A stretch of 64,000 nucleotides of DNA from Chitinophaga sp. (lineage in GTDB: Bacteria > Bacteroidota > Bacteroidia > Chitinophagales > Chitinophagaceae). Numbering within the stretch: the stretch's first letter is position 1; every line of letters starts with the position of its first letter. Below, in pieces: positions 18,254-27,714 of this stretch. Under the pieces are notes generated by a model. It did no database searches and was not told where the DNA came from. It was given only the letters and a program-made list of their open reading frames with translations. A program made the position numbers and the translations under genes. The stretch is from the NCBI RefSeq assembly GCF_017745275.1, contig NZ_JAGHZS010000006.1, positions 496,001-560,000 of the forward strand. Direction: 5' to 3'.

Positions 18254-19033
18254 CTAATAAACATCATATGGCGCCTTCAGCGTATAATACCAGTTTAACT
18301 GTGCCAGATCACCCTTGGTAAAAACATAAAACGGGTTTGTCCCCGCATCAAAATCGGCAGGCGCACCACTATACCCTGTGAGGGAATAAAGGGAGTTATA
18401 GCTCGACATCAACGCCTGCAAAGGATCCTGCGTAGTATTATGTTTATTGGGGATTGCCATTTCTTCTACATTGGCATCGTAGTCACCTCCTGATACAGCA
18501 CCGGTGTGGCCATAACCAAGTGTGTGTAAAAACTCATGAACAAGTAATCGCGTATAATATACATGCGCCCAGCTTAAGCCGGTTTGATTTAAATCAAGGT
18601 TGATCGACATCAAATCACCCACCTTTCCGGTGCCATCCGGGATATGTGCCCAGGCAGGGGCAGCACCTGTGCCGCTGTTATCTGCCCTGATCACCACATC
18701 ATAAGTAGTGCCCGGCGCCGGCAGCACATCACCCCAGGTAATGCTGGTAATATTGATATTGGGAGATATCGAACTGAGATACTTTTGGGCCACAGGTAGA
18801 GCTTCTTTGATAGCTTTGGCTACAACATTCCCATCAGCGCCGGAAAGCCTGTTATCAACAAATACAGTAATATTCTTGCTCTTGGCGAAATCTACTTTTT
18901 TATTAAACCAGATATTGTCAGATGGCTTAATAGTGGTCAGGTGGTTGTCGTAAGACAACTCTGCTTGTTGAGGTGCTTTAGAGCAGCTGGTGCAAAGTGC
19001 CAATGCTGCTGCAATAATATATTTAGGTTGCAT
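18254..19033 (-). CDS. SusC/D-associated zinc metallopeptidase lipoprotein
   Basis: This 259-residue protein has a leader ending in ALCTSCSK, a lipobox, so it is a lipoprotein. Near residue 165 it has HEFLHTLGYGH, the HExxHxxGxxH zinc site of metzincin-like peptidases, followed by TGAVSGGDYDANVEEMAIPN. It resembles the family of zinc metallohydrolase lipoproteins found beside SusC/SusD pairs. The ATG at 19033 is chosen because it starts the signal peptide; the frame opens further upstream at 19081. It is the last gene of import locus 2. It may process a peptide or protein ligand at the cell surface, but no substrate is known. Confidence 0.85.
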   Translation of the reverse strand: MQPKYIIAAALALCTSCSKAPQQAELSYDNHLTTIKPSDNIWFNKKVDFAKSKNITVFVDNRLSGADGNVVAKAIKEALPVAQKYLSSISPNINITSITWGDVLPAPGTTYDVVIRADNSGTGAAPAWAHIPDGTGKVGDLMSINLDLNQTGLSWAHVYYTRLLVHEFLHTLGYGHTGAVSGGDYDANVEEMAIPNKHNTTQDPLQALMSSYNSLYSLTGYSGAPADFDAGTNPFYVFTKGDLAQLNWYYTLKAPYDVY

Positions 19034-19061
19034 AAAAACGTGTTCCAGGTGAAGAGATAGT

Positions 19062-20099
19062 TTAAGGTCTGTCGCGTACAAAAGTCAGGTTGTCGTAGAA
19101 CCATACTTTGCAGCCTTGCCATCCGCCTTTGAAATTACCATCATACATTAAGTAGTATACTTTTATGTTCCGCGTAGCCGGATCCCATTGAGACGCAGCA
19201 GCTTCATTGGGCGCAGGACTTATCGTGGCGTAACGTCCTCTTACCGGGTCTGGTTGCCCGAAGTAATTGGTGACACGGATGATTTTTCCACTGCCATTCG
19301 GATCAAAGTGTAATACCGGGCAGAAGTAGCCATACCAGGTCCAGGTATTGTTGGCCGCATTCCAGAACAGCTTTCCATTTAATGGATTACCATAAGGATC
19401 GGTGTTCCCGTTGGCAAAGGCGTAAGCGTCTCTCATAATACAGGTGGAATCATCTACCGTTACCAGGTCTACTGTGGTGTTGCTGATAACAACATTCGTT
19501 GACACCTGGTAATCAGTCATACCACCTGGCCGGAAGTTATAGAAACCATCATATTTGTTTCTAACCACCAGCTTGTAATACACATAAAAGCGGTCAGCAC
19601 TGATAGACAGGGGCTTGGGTACTTCTATAATATTGTAGGCCACCATGAATTTGTCCTCTGATTTTACATGAGATGTATTCACCAGCAAATGAAAGTACCC
19701 CACATTTTTACCGGCAGGTATCGTCACTTTTAAGTTCTCATTGACAATTGTGCTATCCGGGAAGAAAGCCCAGTGAGTACCTTTAGCCAGGTTATATTTG
19801 GTGATGGCAGCAGTATCCCGTGCAAGCGTTACCGTTATATCCTTGTTGGACGGACCAGTGGTGCTGGCCAGGTATACGGGGATGGTAATGGTATCTACTG
19901 CTTTTAATGTAGATGGCAGCCGGTTAATCGTTTTCATTCGACTGTCAATCGACGTGGTAGCACCATCATCCAATGGTGCCAGCTCTACGATGTTGGTACC
20001 CGGAATATCTGCCAGCGATACGCCTTCTTTGTCTTTCAGGCAGGACTGAGTAGCCAGTGCCAGCAGACTTATATATATCAGGTTAAAGTGTTTTTTCAT
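19062..20099 (-). CDS. DUF1735-type surface lipoprotein of import locus 2
   Basis: This 345-residue lipoprotein has a leader ending in LALATQSCLKD (lipobox cysteine near residue 20). The middle part has the beta-sandwich strings typical of DUF1735 proteins: ITIPVYLASTTGPSNKDITV and LKVTIPAGKNVGYFHLLVN, followed by a second domain with NKYDGFYNFRPGG. DUF1735/BT_3987-like lipoproteins sit at the surface beside SusC/SusD and are thought to help ligand capture. It lies 29 bases after the SusD-like gene in the same orientation, and 28 bases before the metallopeptidase start. Confidence 0.83.
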   Translation of the reverse strand: MKKHFNLIYISLLALATQSCLKDKEGVSLADIPGTNIVELAPLDDGATTSIDSRMKTINRLPSTLKAVDTITIPVYLASTTGPSNKDITVTLARDTAAITKYNLAKGTHWAFFPDSTIVNENLKVTIPAGKNVGYFHLLVNTSHVKSEDKFMVAYNIIEVPKPLSISADRFYVYYKLVVRNKYDGFYNFRPGGMTDYQVSTNVVISNTTVDLVTVDDSTCIMRDAYAFANGNTDPYGNPLNGKLFWNAANNTWTWYGYFCPVLHFDPNGSGKIIRVTNYFGQPDPVRGRYATISPAPNEAAASQWDPATRNIKVYYLMYDGNFKGGWQGCKVWFYDNLTFVRDRP

Positions 20100-20128
20100 C
20101 TTTCAATATTTTGTAAATACAATTGGAA

Positions 20129-21706
20129 TTATCTACCCCAGAATATTTTTTTAGTGAGTACATCTTCACCCTGTGCTTTTACGTTATCCGTATTGGTGGC
20201 ATATTCCACGCTTGGATAAAATACTCTTTTAGGTAAAGGCGGTGCGCCGGGATATTTAGAACCATAGATATATGTAGGCCATCCTGTACGGCGGAAATCT
20301 GCATAAGGTTCAAAAGGATTCACCCCGTTCATGGCAATCCATTTTTGAGATAAGATCGTTTGCAGCGGATCCGTCGTGAGGTCTATATTGAAGTTGTTCA
20401 CTTTACCGGTGGTTTGTGCCATATAACCATCGGCGTCTGCAATAGCGTCGTTGGGCTGGTAGAACTGACTGCCGGATGGATCAGGCAAAGAGCCTTTGTA
20501 GAGATACGTAAAGTTGGCGCGAACTCCCGCTTTGTACAGCGCTTTATAATCTCCCGGGATAATATTTCTATAAGCTGCTTCCGCCTGCAGAAAATAACTT
20601 TCGAAAGTGGTGATCACAGGTATAGACTGGTTCACATTTTTGATAATACCAAAACCATTTGTACCGGAGAAATTACCATTTACCTTATCTCCCCAGGAGA
20701 AGCCGGATAAGGTATCATTATTGGCAGTAGGTACGCCAAAATAGCCACCTTTAAAGTGATCCGGGTTATTATCGTATGGCGCATATATTCTGTACAGTCG
20801 CCAGTCGCCATAGCCATTGAAGCCATCCCAGTAGAAGTTCACTGCTGCAGCATTGGCACGGAAATAATTGTAACTGGATGTCTGTTGATTTTGGCTGATG
20901 TTCCAGAATCTCTCTACAAAAGGATTACCTTTTCCACTTTGATTAAAGAACCCGGGGTTTACATTCCCTTCGTTTTGTACACCTGAAATGTAACCATCTG
21001 CTGCGGCACTGGTAAGCAAATGCTGAAGGGCAGTGGCGTAATACGGCGGTTTGGTGCCCAACTGGCTCACACGCAGTATCAGCCTTAACTGGAGCGTATT
21101 AATAAACCTGATCCAGTTGGCCTTGTTGCCATTATACATAATATCGCCTTTGGGCAGGTTACCAGTCCAGTTTTTAATCAGGTCTCTGGCGCTGTCCAGT
21201 TGCTGGTATAAGTCGTTGTAAATAGTAGCTGCATCATCATATACCGGCGTAGGGTATTTATCAATCTGCAATGCCTGGGTATACGGAATGTTTCCAAACA
21301 GGTCAATCAGGTTGTGATAACAAATTACATTCATCGTTTTCACAATGCCCCTGTAAAAGTTATTGCCATTGGCATGCTGATCTATATACCGCAGGTTCCC
21401 CAGGTAGCCGTAGTAGCCGGTCCACATACCCTGGAACCATTTGTTGTCGAAGCTATAATTGAACACATAGGAGTTCACAAAGGAACCGCCACCGATGGTC
21501 CAGTAGCCCATCCAATACGACATATCATTCGACCCCATGTGCTGGAGATAGGCAATGTTATTTAGTTGCGGAGACAGTACCAGGTCGATGTCTACATTGT
21601 TTGGATTATTGGGATTATTATCATTGATATCAAAGTATGATTTTGAGCAGGCCGACATTCCTGTTGTAAACAACAGAACGAGCAAATATTTAGTGAGTAC
21701 TTTCAT
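20129..21706 (-). CDS. SusD-like (SusD_RagB type 2) outer-membrane lipoprotein
   Basis: This 525-residue lipoprotein starts with a leader ending in TTGMSACSKSYFDIN and continues with DNNPNNPNNVDIDLVLSPQL, the typical opening of the second SusD subfamily. TPR-like helices are seen around FYRGIVKTMNVICYHNLIDLFG and GNKANWIRFINTLQLRLIL, shown here only in part of the domain. The C-terminus has ILSQKWIAMNGVNPFEPYADFRRTG-like residues that match the family's closing motif. It forms the lid of the SusC barrel encoded just upstream (26 bases between genes). Confidence 0.9.
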   Translation of the reverse strand: MKVLTKYLLVLLFTTGMSACSKSYFDINDNNPNNPNNVDIDLVLSPQLNNIAYLQHMGSNDMSYWMGYWTIGGGSFVNSYVFNYSFDNKWFQGMWTGYYGYLGNLRYIDQHANGNNFYRGIVKTMNVICYHNLIDLFGNIPYTQALQIDKYPTPVYDDAATIYNDLYQQLDSARDLIKNWTGNLPKGDIMYNGNKANWIRFINTLQLRLILRVSQLGTKPPYYATALQHLLTSAAADGYISGVQNEGNVNPGFFNQSGKGNPFVERFWNISQNQQTSSYNYFRANAAAVNFYWDGFNGYGDWRLYRIYAPYDNNPDHFKGGYFGVPTANNDTLSGFSWGDKVNGNFSGTNGFGIIKNVNQSIPVITTFESYFLQAEAAYRNIIPGDYKALYKAGVRANFTYLYKGSLPDPSGSQFYQPNDAIADADGYMAQTTGKVNNFNIDLTTDPLQTILSQKWIAMNGVNPFEPYADFRRTGWPTYIYGSKYPGAPPLPKRVFYPSVEYATNTDNVKAQGEDVLTKKIFWGR

Positions 21707-21732
21707 TTTGTAAAAGTTTCCGGTTGAAAAAA

Positions 21733-24700
21733 TTAAAACCTAACATTCAGGCTTCCACCTATAAATCTGGTTGGCGGCGTTTGTCCCGTATTATTGGTAC
21801 CATCTGCGTTATAACCACCACCAAGATTAAATTCAGGATCTGTCCAGATATTTTCTGCGGGTCTCCACATAAATAAATTCCTGCCGGTAACAGCTACTGA
21901 GGCGCCTTTGATAGTTTTAAATCCATTGAATAAAGAAGCGGGTAAGGTATAAGACAATACCACTTCTCTGAGTTTCCAGAACGCATTGCTGGTAACATAA
22001 GGTGTTCCCAGAGTGCTATACGTTTGCCAGAATTGATACACGTTCGCAATTTGCCTGGATTTATTATCCACATAATGTCCGCTTCCATCATCGTAAACGG
22101 AATTCGGGAACACAAAGCGCTGACGGTCGCCGTAGGTAGAGTGTGCAGAAGAACCTGTCCAGTCCAATGTTTGACCAATCTGGTTAAACAATACACCACC
22201 GCCTCTGTAGTCGGCTACCACGGTGAGCCCGAAGTTCTTGTACGCAACAGACGTGGTCAGGCCCAGGCGATAAGGCTGGAAGATCGCGCCCATGAATTTA
22301 TAAGCGGCTGCACGGGTAGGGTAACCATTCCCATCAACAATTACTTTTCCGGTTGCCGGATCCCTGTTGAAATCAGTCACTTTTAAGGCAGGGAAAGCAT
22401 AGCCTACTACGGCATACGCATCATTCGTCATCGACAGATCCGCGCCGCCATTAGGCAGGGACACTACTTTGTTGTGGATATAAGTGAAGTTAGCACCTAC
22501 ATCCCACCTGAATTCGGTTGTTCTGTTATCAATGAGTGTTACTTTAAGATCTGTTTCTACGCCGAAGTTGGAAGTTTCACCACCATTCACCAACATAGCA
22601 TTATAGCCTGTTGTGGGAGATACCTGTGAAGGAATCGTTTGGTTTTTGGTATGTTGGTTGAAAACTGTTCCATTGAAATTAATCCGGTTCCTCAGGAAAC
22701 TCAGTTCAATACCGGCTTCTATTTCTGTGGTGCGCTCATCTTTCAGGTTAGGATTAGGCGCCAGTGAATTTCTGCTGTAGCCAACACTGTTATTATAGGG
22801 ATAGCCTGCTGCTACATTGAAAGAGGAAGATGTCAGGTAAGCGCCGTAGGTACTGATGTTGCTAAGGTTTACCTGGCCTGTCTGGCTGTAGGCAGCTCTT
22901 ACTTTGGCAAAATTTACCACATCATTACTGAAGAATTTAGGCAACGCATCAGAAAGTACAAAGGCAGCATCTGCGGATCCATAGGAGAATCTTCTGTTAG
23001 AAGCGGTCAGCACAGAGGTCCAGTCAAAACGATAACTGCCGTGTACAAACAGGTACTTATTGATACCAAAAGACACGTCAGCAAATGCAGCCTGTTGATT
23101 TCTTTCTGCTTTACCTTCGCCGGCAGTTTGCTGCCCTATATAACTGGATACATTATAGAAATCATTAAACGCAAGGGTATTGGCGTTATAGTTTTCAAAA
23201 TTGTATTTATCCTGTACAATAGAGTGGCCTAATAAGAGTTTAGAAGTGATGTTGTCAGACAACTGCTTTTTGAATGATACTAACAGGTCTCCGGTTAAAT
23301 GTGATTCAAAGCTGGATCCGCCGCCGGCAGTAGGTAATAACACCTTTCTGTTAGATGCCTGGGTACCGCCCGGAACGTTATAGGGATTGGATTGTTCGTA
23401 GTCGGAATACTTCCAGCCATTACCTGTGTTCTTGTAATTAAAAGCGCTGTAAGTATACCCCAACCGGTAGCCGGCTTCGATATCGTCTGTGATAGCAACT
23501 TTAGCGCCTACATTTCCTACAAACTTATTATCGGTGCTTTTACTTCTGAAGTTAGCGAGGTTCCACCATGGGTTGTCGTTCCAGGCGTTGAAGTAGTTAT
23601 CGGGAGAAGAGAAGAAGCCACTTTTAAACCAGTTTAAATCAACATGCGCCGGGGAGTTCAGGATTTGGTTGTAGATACTGCTCCTGTTCCATACCTCGTC
23701 TTTACTGGTATTGGTATAACCCAGTGCATAATCGATACTTACAACGTTGTATTTAGTGCTCCCATTTAGTTTGAAGAAGTTCTTCGCCAGTTTATTTTGT
23801 GGAATGATGTCGGAACGGTCGGTTCGCTGGTACGCTACATAAGTAGAAGAATTCTGTGATGCTGTACCAATAGATAAATCATACTGTTTGGTAATACCTG
23901 TCTGGAAAAAATCAGTACGTGATCCTTTTTTAGGAGAGTAGGTGGTGGTGATAACAGTGTCTTTATAAGTACCATCATTATACAATATTCTTTTAGGCGT
24001 ACCTACTTCTACGATGCTGCCATCATATTTAGGACCGAATTGCTGATTTTCATAAGGCACGTTCACCGTTTGACCGGTTACAGGATCTACGTACTGAAAT
24101 TCGCCGCCCCAGCCACCATAGGTATATTGCAGGTCAGGCAGTTTGGAAATACTTTCCCACTGTACGCTGGTTTTGAAGTTTATTTCTGTTTTACCGGCAG
24201 GCGTTTTCTTAGTAGTAATCACCAATGCACCGTTACTACCGCTGGCGCCATACAGGGAAGCCGCAGCGCTGCCTTTCAGCACGTTCACACTTTCAATGTC
24301 GTTCGGATTGATATTATTCAGGATGTACGGAGGTACAATAGCGCCGTCTAACACAACAATAGCCGAGTTGTTCCCGGTAATAGAGCGGTTACCCCGTAAA
24401 TTGATTTTATAAGATGGATCGAGGTTGTTGTCCTGGGTTTGAATAGACAAACCAGATACTTTACCAATCAATCCGGAAGTAGCGTTAATGTTTTCCGCCT
24501 GGTTTAATTCTTTACCAGTGATGGTAGTAGCGGCATAACCCAGTTCTTTTGGCTGGCGCTTGATGCCATAGGCAGTAACAATGATTTCCTGGATGTTGGC
24601 CTTTGATTTTAGATGTACAACAACAGGATCTTCCTTCGTTACAGTTACTTCCACTGTTTCCATGCCAATATAGCTAAACACTAAAATTTTGGAGCTGGTG

Positions 24701-25221
24701 GAAGCAACGGATATTTGAAAGCGGCCATTTGCATCTGTGCTGGCGCCAAGTGGAGTGCCTTTAATACGGATGGTTACACCGGCCAAAGGAGTTCCTTTTT
24801 CATCTGTTACCAGTCCTTTTATCAGCAGGGATGCCTGTTGAGTGGACGAAGCAGGAGCGTTAGATTTTAATACAATGATGTTGTGCCCTACAATAGACCA
24901 GGTGAGTGGTTGTCCTTTTAAGCAGGCAGCCAGTGCATCGGCTATGGAAACATTGTTCAGGCTTACGGTAACAGGAGTAGTGGATTTCAGTACATCATCT
25001 TTATAAAAGAAAACGTAATCAGTCTGGCGTTCTATAGCCGCAAAAATTTGTGGAATGTTCAGTTGCTCTCCTTTCAATGTAACGTTCTGTGAGTAAGCTT
25101 TGGCGCTCAGTTGCAAACTGATGGCCAACAGAAAAACGAAGACTGGTTTCATCTTGCGTAGCGTTAGGTTAGGGCGTGCAAATAACTGTATTCTCTCAAA
25201 TACATAGTTTAAGAAAATCAT
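21733..25221 (-). CDS. SusC/RagA-type TonB-dependent transporter with STN domain, import locus 2
   Basis: This 1162-residue outer-membrane transporter has a signal peptide (MKPVFVFLLAISLQLSAKAY), an STN signalling domain (about 45-120; IPQIFAAIERQTDYVFFYK), a carboxypeptidase-like domain (IKGLVTDEKGTPLAGVTIR), a plug with IVVLDGAIVPP and GSAAASLYGASGSNGALVI, and a barrel ending in RFIGGSLNVRF. A second ATG at 25152 just before the hydrophobic leader is an alternative start; the longer form resembles the pre-sequences common in Chitinophaga SusC proteins. The STN domain pairs it with the FecR and sigma proteins encoded upstream. Confidence 0.93.
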   Translation of the reverse strand: MIFLNYVFERIQLFARPNLTLRKMKPVFVFLLAISLQLSAKAYSQNVTLKGEQLNIPQIFAAIERQTDYVFFYKDDVLKSTTPVTVSLNNVSIADALAACLKGQPLTWSIVGHNIIVLKSNAPASSTQQASLLIKGLVTDEKGTPLAGVTIRIKGTPLGASTDANGRFQISVASTSSKILVFSYIGMETVEVTVTKEDPVVVHLKSKANIQEIIVTAYGIKRQPKELGYAATTITGKELNQAENINATSGLIGKVSGLSIQTQDNNLDPSYKINLRGNRSITGNNSAIVVLDGAIVPPYILNNINPNDIESVNVLKGSAAASLYGASGSNGALVITTKKTPAGKTEINFKTSVQWESISKLPDLQYTYGGWGGEFQYVDPVTGQTVNVPYENQQFGPKYDGSIVEVGTPKRILYNDGTYKDTVITTTYSPKKGSRTDFFQTGITKQYDLSIGTASQNSSTYVAYQRTDRSDIIPQNKLAKNFFKLNGSTKYNVVSIDYALGYTNTSKDEVWNRSSIYNQILNSPAHVDLNWFKSGFFSSPDNYFNAWNDNPWWNLANFRSKSTDNKFVGNVGAKVAITDDIEAGYRLGYTYSAFNYKNTGNGWKYSDYEQSNPYNVPGGTQASNRKVLLPTAGGGSSFESHLTGDLLVSFKKQLSDNITSKLLLGHSIVQDKYNFENYNANTLAFNDFYNVSSYIGQQTAGEGKAERNQQAAFADVSFGINKYLFVHGSYRFDWTSVLTASNRRFSYGSADAAFVLSDALPKFFSNDVVNFAKVRAAYSQTGQVNLSNISTYGAYLTSSSFNVAAGYPYNNSVGYSRNSLAPNPNLKDERTTEIEAGIELSFLRNRINFNGTVFNQHTKNQTIPSQVSPTTGYNAMLVNGGETSNFGVETDLKVTLIDNRTTEFRWDVGANFTYIHNKVVSLPNGGADLSMTNDAYAVVGYAFPALKVTDFNRDPATGKVIVDGNGYPTRAAAYKFMGAIFQPYRLGLTTSVAYKNFGLTVVADYRGGGVLFNQIGQTLDWTGSSAHSTYGDRQRFVFPNSVYDDGSGHYVDNKSRQIANVYQFWQTYSTLGTPYVTSNAFWKLREVVLSYTLPASLFNGFKTIKGASVAVTGRNLFMWRPAENIWTDPEFNLGGGYNADGTNNTGQTPPTRFIGGSLNVRF

Positions 25222-25329
25222 ATTTTTTTCGGTTGAGTAATGAGCAATAGACTTTGGTCTCTCTTAATTCAAAAGCGCTTTTGGTATTCAGTGATCCCTT
25301 TTCAATTGATCCCGCTGAGGGGAATTATT

Positions 25330-26553
25330 TTATTTTTTAATTGTAATGGTGGAATTATTTATTTCATATTTGATGTTATTCAGATCCAGTATTTTTAAGA
25401 ATTCAGATAAATTTTCATTGCGTTTTAACTTACCGGTGAATTTGACGTCTGTCACCTGGTCTTCGAACTGGACATGCACATCATACCATCTTTCTATTTG
25501 TCGCATTACGGCCGATAGTGGCACCGCAGAAAACTGTGTATACCCGTTCTTCCAGGCAATGATGGCATTCACATCTGCCGGTTGGGTAAGCGTCATTACG
25601 CCTTTGCGGGTAATATTCACCTGTTGATCAGGCAGCAGGATTTGCGACTGTGGCGTAGTATAAGTGTGTACTCTTACTTTTCCTTCTAATAATGTGGTGC
25701 TTACAGTTGGTTCGTTAGTGTAGGAGTTGATATTGAATTTGGTGCCCAATACCTCCACTTTGCAGCCGCCGTTGGCTGCTGCGGGATCCGATGCTTCTAC
25801 GATAAATGGTGTTGGCTGTTGATGGGCCACTTCAAAATAAGCCTCTCCGGTAATGTATACCCTGCGTTCTCCGGCAGGAAATGTTACCGGGAACCGGATA
25901 GAGGATGCCGCATTTAGCCAGACTTTACTACCATCTGACAACTGCAGAAAATATTGGCCCCCACGTGGCGTGGAGATGCTGTTGTACAATATTTTTTCGT
26001 TTTGCTTTTCATCGCCGCTGTAAACAACTTCCCCGGATTGGGTTTTTATTACGCGCCCTGCGCCTTGTGTAGCCAGCAGCCCATTTTGCGCGCTATCTAA
26101 TGCAATGGTTTGCCCGTTGCTCAGCGTGAGGATGGCTTTATTACTGCCGCTTCGGCTATGCAGGTCAGGTGACTTTAGCTGGGCTACTTTTGGTACCGGT
26201 GTGTGAGTAGCATGTTGCAGATGATAATAGCCGTATATACCCACCAATGCTGCCACGGCGGCTGCTGCGGCCCAGCGCCACCATCCCGGAGATAGGGTCC
26301 GGGTGTTGGTAGTCGCTGTCTCATTTGTATGGGGAAGAATATCACGTAAAATTTTTTCGGCATCCGCTGCGCTCAGGAAGGTGTTTATTTGTGCAGGATC
26401 CTGGTAAACGTCGGCAATCGTTTGTGCAATCAGCTCCTTTATTACGGCTTCGTTGCCGGTAAGGGAAAATAATTCAAATAGCTCTGCCAGCTCTTCTGCT
26501 GAACAGCTGTCATTTACATACTTGTGGAATAATGTTAGTAATCGATCCTGCAT
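25330..26553 (-). CDS. FecR family anti-sigma factor, import locus 2
   Basis: This 407-residue regulator has a cytosolic helical part, a membrane segment (WWRWAAAAAVAALVGIYGYY, about residues 91-110) and a periplasmic FecR domain with ILTLSNGQTIALDSAQ, NSISTPRGGQYFLQLSDG and VWLNAASSIRFPVTFP. The C-terminal QIERWYDVHVQFE begins the DUF4974 region. It passes the ligand signal from the STN domain of the neighbouring SusC to the sigma factor. It lies 81 bases after the sigma gene and 108 bases before susC. Confidence 0.93.
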   Translation of the reverse strand: MQDRLLTLFHKYVNDSCSAEELAELFELFSLTGNEAVIKELIAQTIADVYQDPAQINTFLSAADAEKILRDILPHTNETATTNTRTLSPGWWRWAAAAAVAALVGIYGYYHLQHATHTPVPKVAQLKSPDLHSRSGSNKAILTLSNGQTIALDSAQNGLLATQGAGRVIKTQSGEVVYSGDEKQNEKILYNSISTPRGGQYFLQLSDGSKVWLNAASSIRFPVTFPAGERRVYITGEAYFEVAHQQPTPFIVEASDPAAANGGCKVEVLGTKFNINSYTNEPTVSTTLLEGKVRVHTYTTPQSQILLPDQQVNITRKGVMTLTQPADVNAIIAWKNGYTQFSAVPLSAVMRQIERWYDVHVQFEDQVTDVKFTGKLKRNENLSEFLKILDLNNIKYEINNSTITIKK

Positions 26554-26633
26554 AAACGCTGATATAAGGTGCCACTAACCATAATAGACGCACGGCATTT
26601 ATGCAAAGGGGTAGATGAATAAAAATATTTTTT

Positions 26634-27311
26634 TCAGAAAACGATGTTGTTGTCTAACGTATTTGAAACCAATATATTAACATCATTTGAAAGAGAAGTG
26701 ATATGGGAAGGAGGCGTATGGAATTCACCAAAACTGTTGGTATAGTCGCAAACGCACAGGAAAATGACGAGTAAGAAACTCTGGTCCCGCAAAAAGGTTT
26801 GCACTATTTTATTGGCGGCCATGATATGTTTCTTGACGGTTTCTTTGGATATCTTTAGTTGCGCAGCAATTTCATCATGACTAAATCCTGCTGTTCTGCT
26901 TAAATGGTATACGTGTTTTTGTTGAGGGGTGAGTAACTTTGCGGCCATGGATAAACTGGCCTGCAGATCGCGCAACTTAATAGATTCTTCTGTACCGCTG
27001 TCAGTATCGGCGCTATTTTCATGAATGGCCCTGATTACTTTTCCTTCTGCTTTCTTTCTTCTTAATTTGCTATAAATATTATTCCGCACCATGGTATGCA
27101 GGTAGGCGCTAAAGTTTTCTACTTCATGAAGCGATTCGCGGTTTAGCCAAATGCCCGTAAATACTTCCTGCAATACATCTTTACTGTTAATGTCTGATTT
27201 CAATAATTTTTGAGCGACGAAATATACTTTCGCGCGGTGTTTTTCAAATAGTCTCACAAATGCAGTTTCGTCACCCTCTGCTATTGCAAGCAAAAGCATT
27301 TTATCCTCCAT
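26634..27311 (-). CDS. ECF (sigma-70 family) sigma factor, import locus 2
   Basis: This 225-residue ECF sigma factor shows region 2 (DVLQEVFTGIWLNRESL and FSAYLHTMVRNNIYSKLRRKK, about residues 43-90) and region 4 (LLTPQQKHVYHLSRTAGFS and the helix-turn-helix HDEIAAQLKISKETVKKHI, about 126-170). The C-terminus extends about 45 residues beyond region 4, with a hydrophobic segment (FLLVIFLCVCDYTN) and then a polar tail, longer than in the sigma factor of locus 1. It is the first gene of import locus 2 and starts 205 bases from the left boundary of the tRNA-Asp island. Confidence 0.92.
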   Translation of the reverse strand: MEDKMLLLAIAEGDETAFVRLFEKHRAKVYFVAQKLLKSDINSKDVLQEVFTGIWLNRESLHEVENFSAYLHTMVRNNIYSKLRRKKAEGKVIRAIHENSADTDSGTEESIKLRDLQASLSMAAKLLTPQQKHVYHLSRTAGFSHDEIAAQLKISKETVKKHIMAANKIVQTFLRDQSFLLVIFLCVCDYTNSFGEFHTPPSHITSLSNDVNILVSNTLDNNIVF

Positions 27312-27476
27312 TGTTAGCCAATTACTTCGTCCTAAAATAGTGAAAATATAATTATAAGCGTAAAAAGGACCTTTTTAGTAAAATGGTACGCCATAGGAAT
27401 ACCGGGTCCTATTAAAGTTGATTGCAGCAGATAATCGTGAGTAAATGTGGATAAAGATGTTAGCCTGACTTAAAAG

Positions 27477-27499
27477 AAAAAACCCGCTCATTGAGCGGG
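27477..27499 (-). terminator. Ancestral tRNA-Asp terminator, displaced by the island
   Basis: CCCGCTC (27483-27489) and GAGCGGG (27493-27499) form a 7-bp stem; on the minus strand TTTTTTCTTTT follows. It lies 16 bases beyond the left attachment repeat. In the uninterrupted chromosome it would sit immediately after the 3' end of tRNA-Asp and so is most simply that gene's original terminator. Confidence 0.75.
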
Positions 27500-27515
27500 C
27501 CTATTCTCGAATTTT

Positions 27516-27532
27516 TGCGGACCGGACGGGAC
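27516..27532. repeat. attL: 17-bp copy of the tRNA-Asp 3' end
   Basis: TGCGGACCGGACGGGAC is identical to 32021-32037 and the two sequences diverge immediately after (CGC versus TCG). It marks the left end of the island. Confidence 0.85.
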
Positions 27533-27714
27533 CGCTGTATATCTTCTGAAACCCTTGTAAAATCAATGTTTTCTGAAAGTGAGCAAGGTTGTTAACCTTA
27601 TCGCTAACCTTGTGTTTGAGTTGTTATAGCAGCGTTAAGAACTGTGATGATCAAATATAACAACTTTATACCTATTAATGAAAATATTCCCTTAAAGACT
27701 TCCAAGCGATGAGC

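Larger units (their letters stand above)
27312..27714. other. Intergenic region spanning the left island boundary
   Basis: From 27312 to about 27476 is the upstream region of the locus 2 sigma gene. Then come the ancestral tRNA-Asp terminator (27477-27499) and the left attachment repeat (27516-27532). From 27533 to 27714 is island DNA, AT-rich, with no convincing gene; it contains a short repeat-like AAGGTTGTTAACCTTAT stretch near 27586. Confidence 0.6.
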
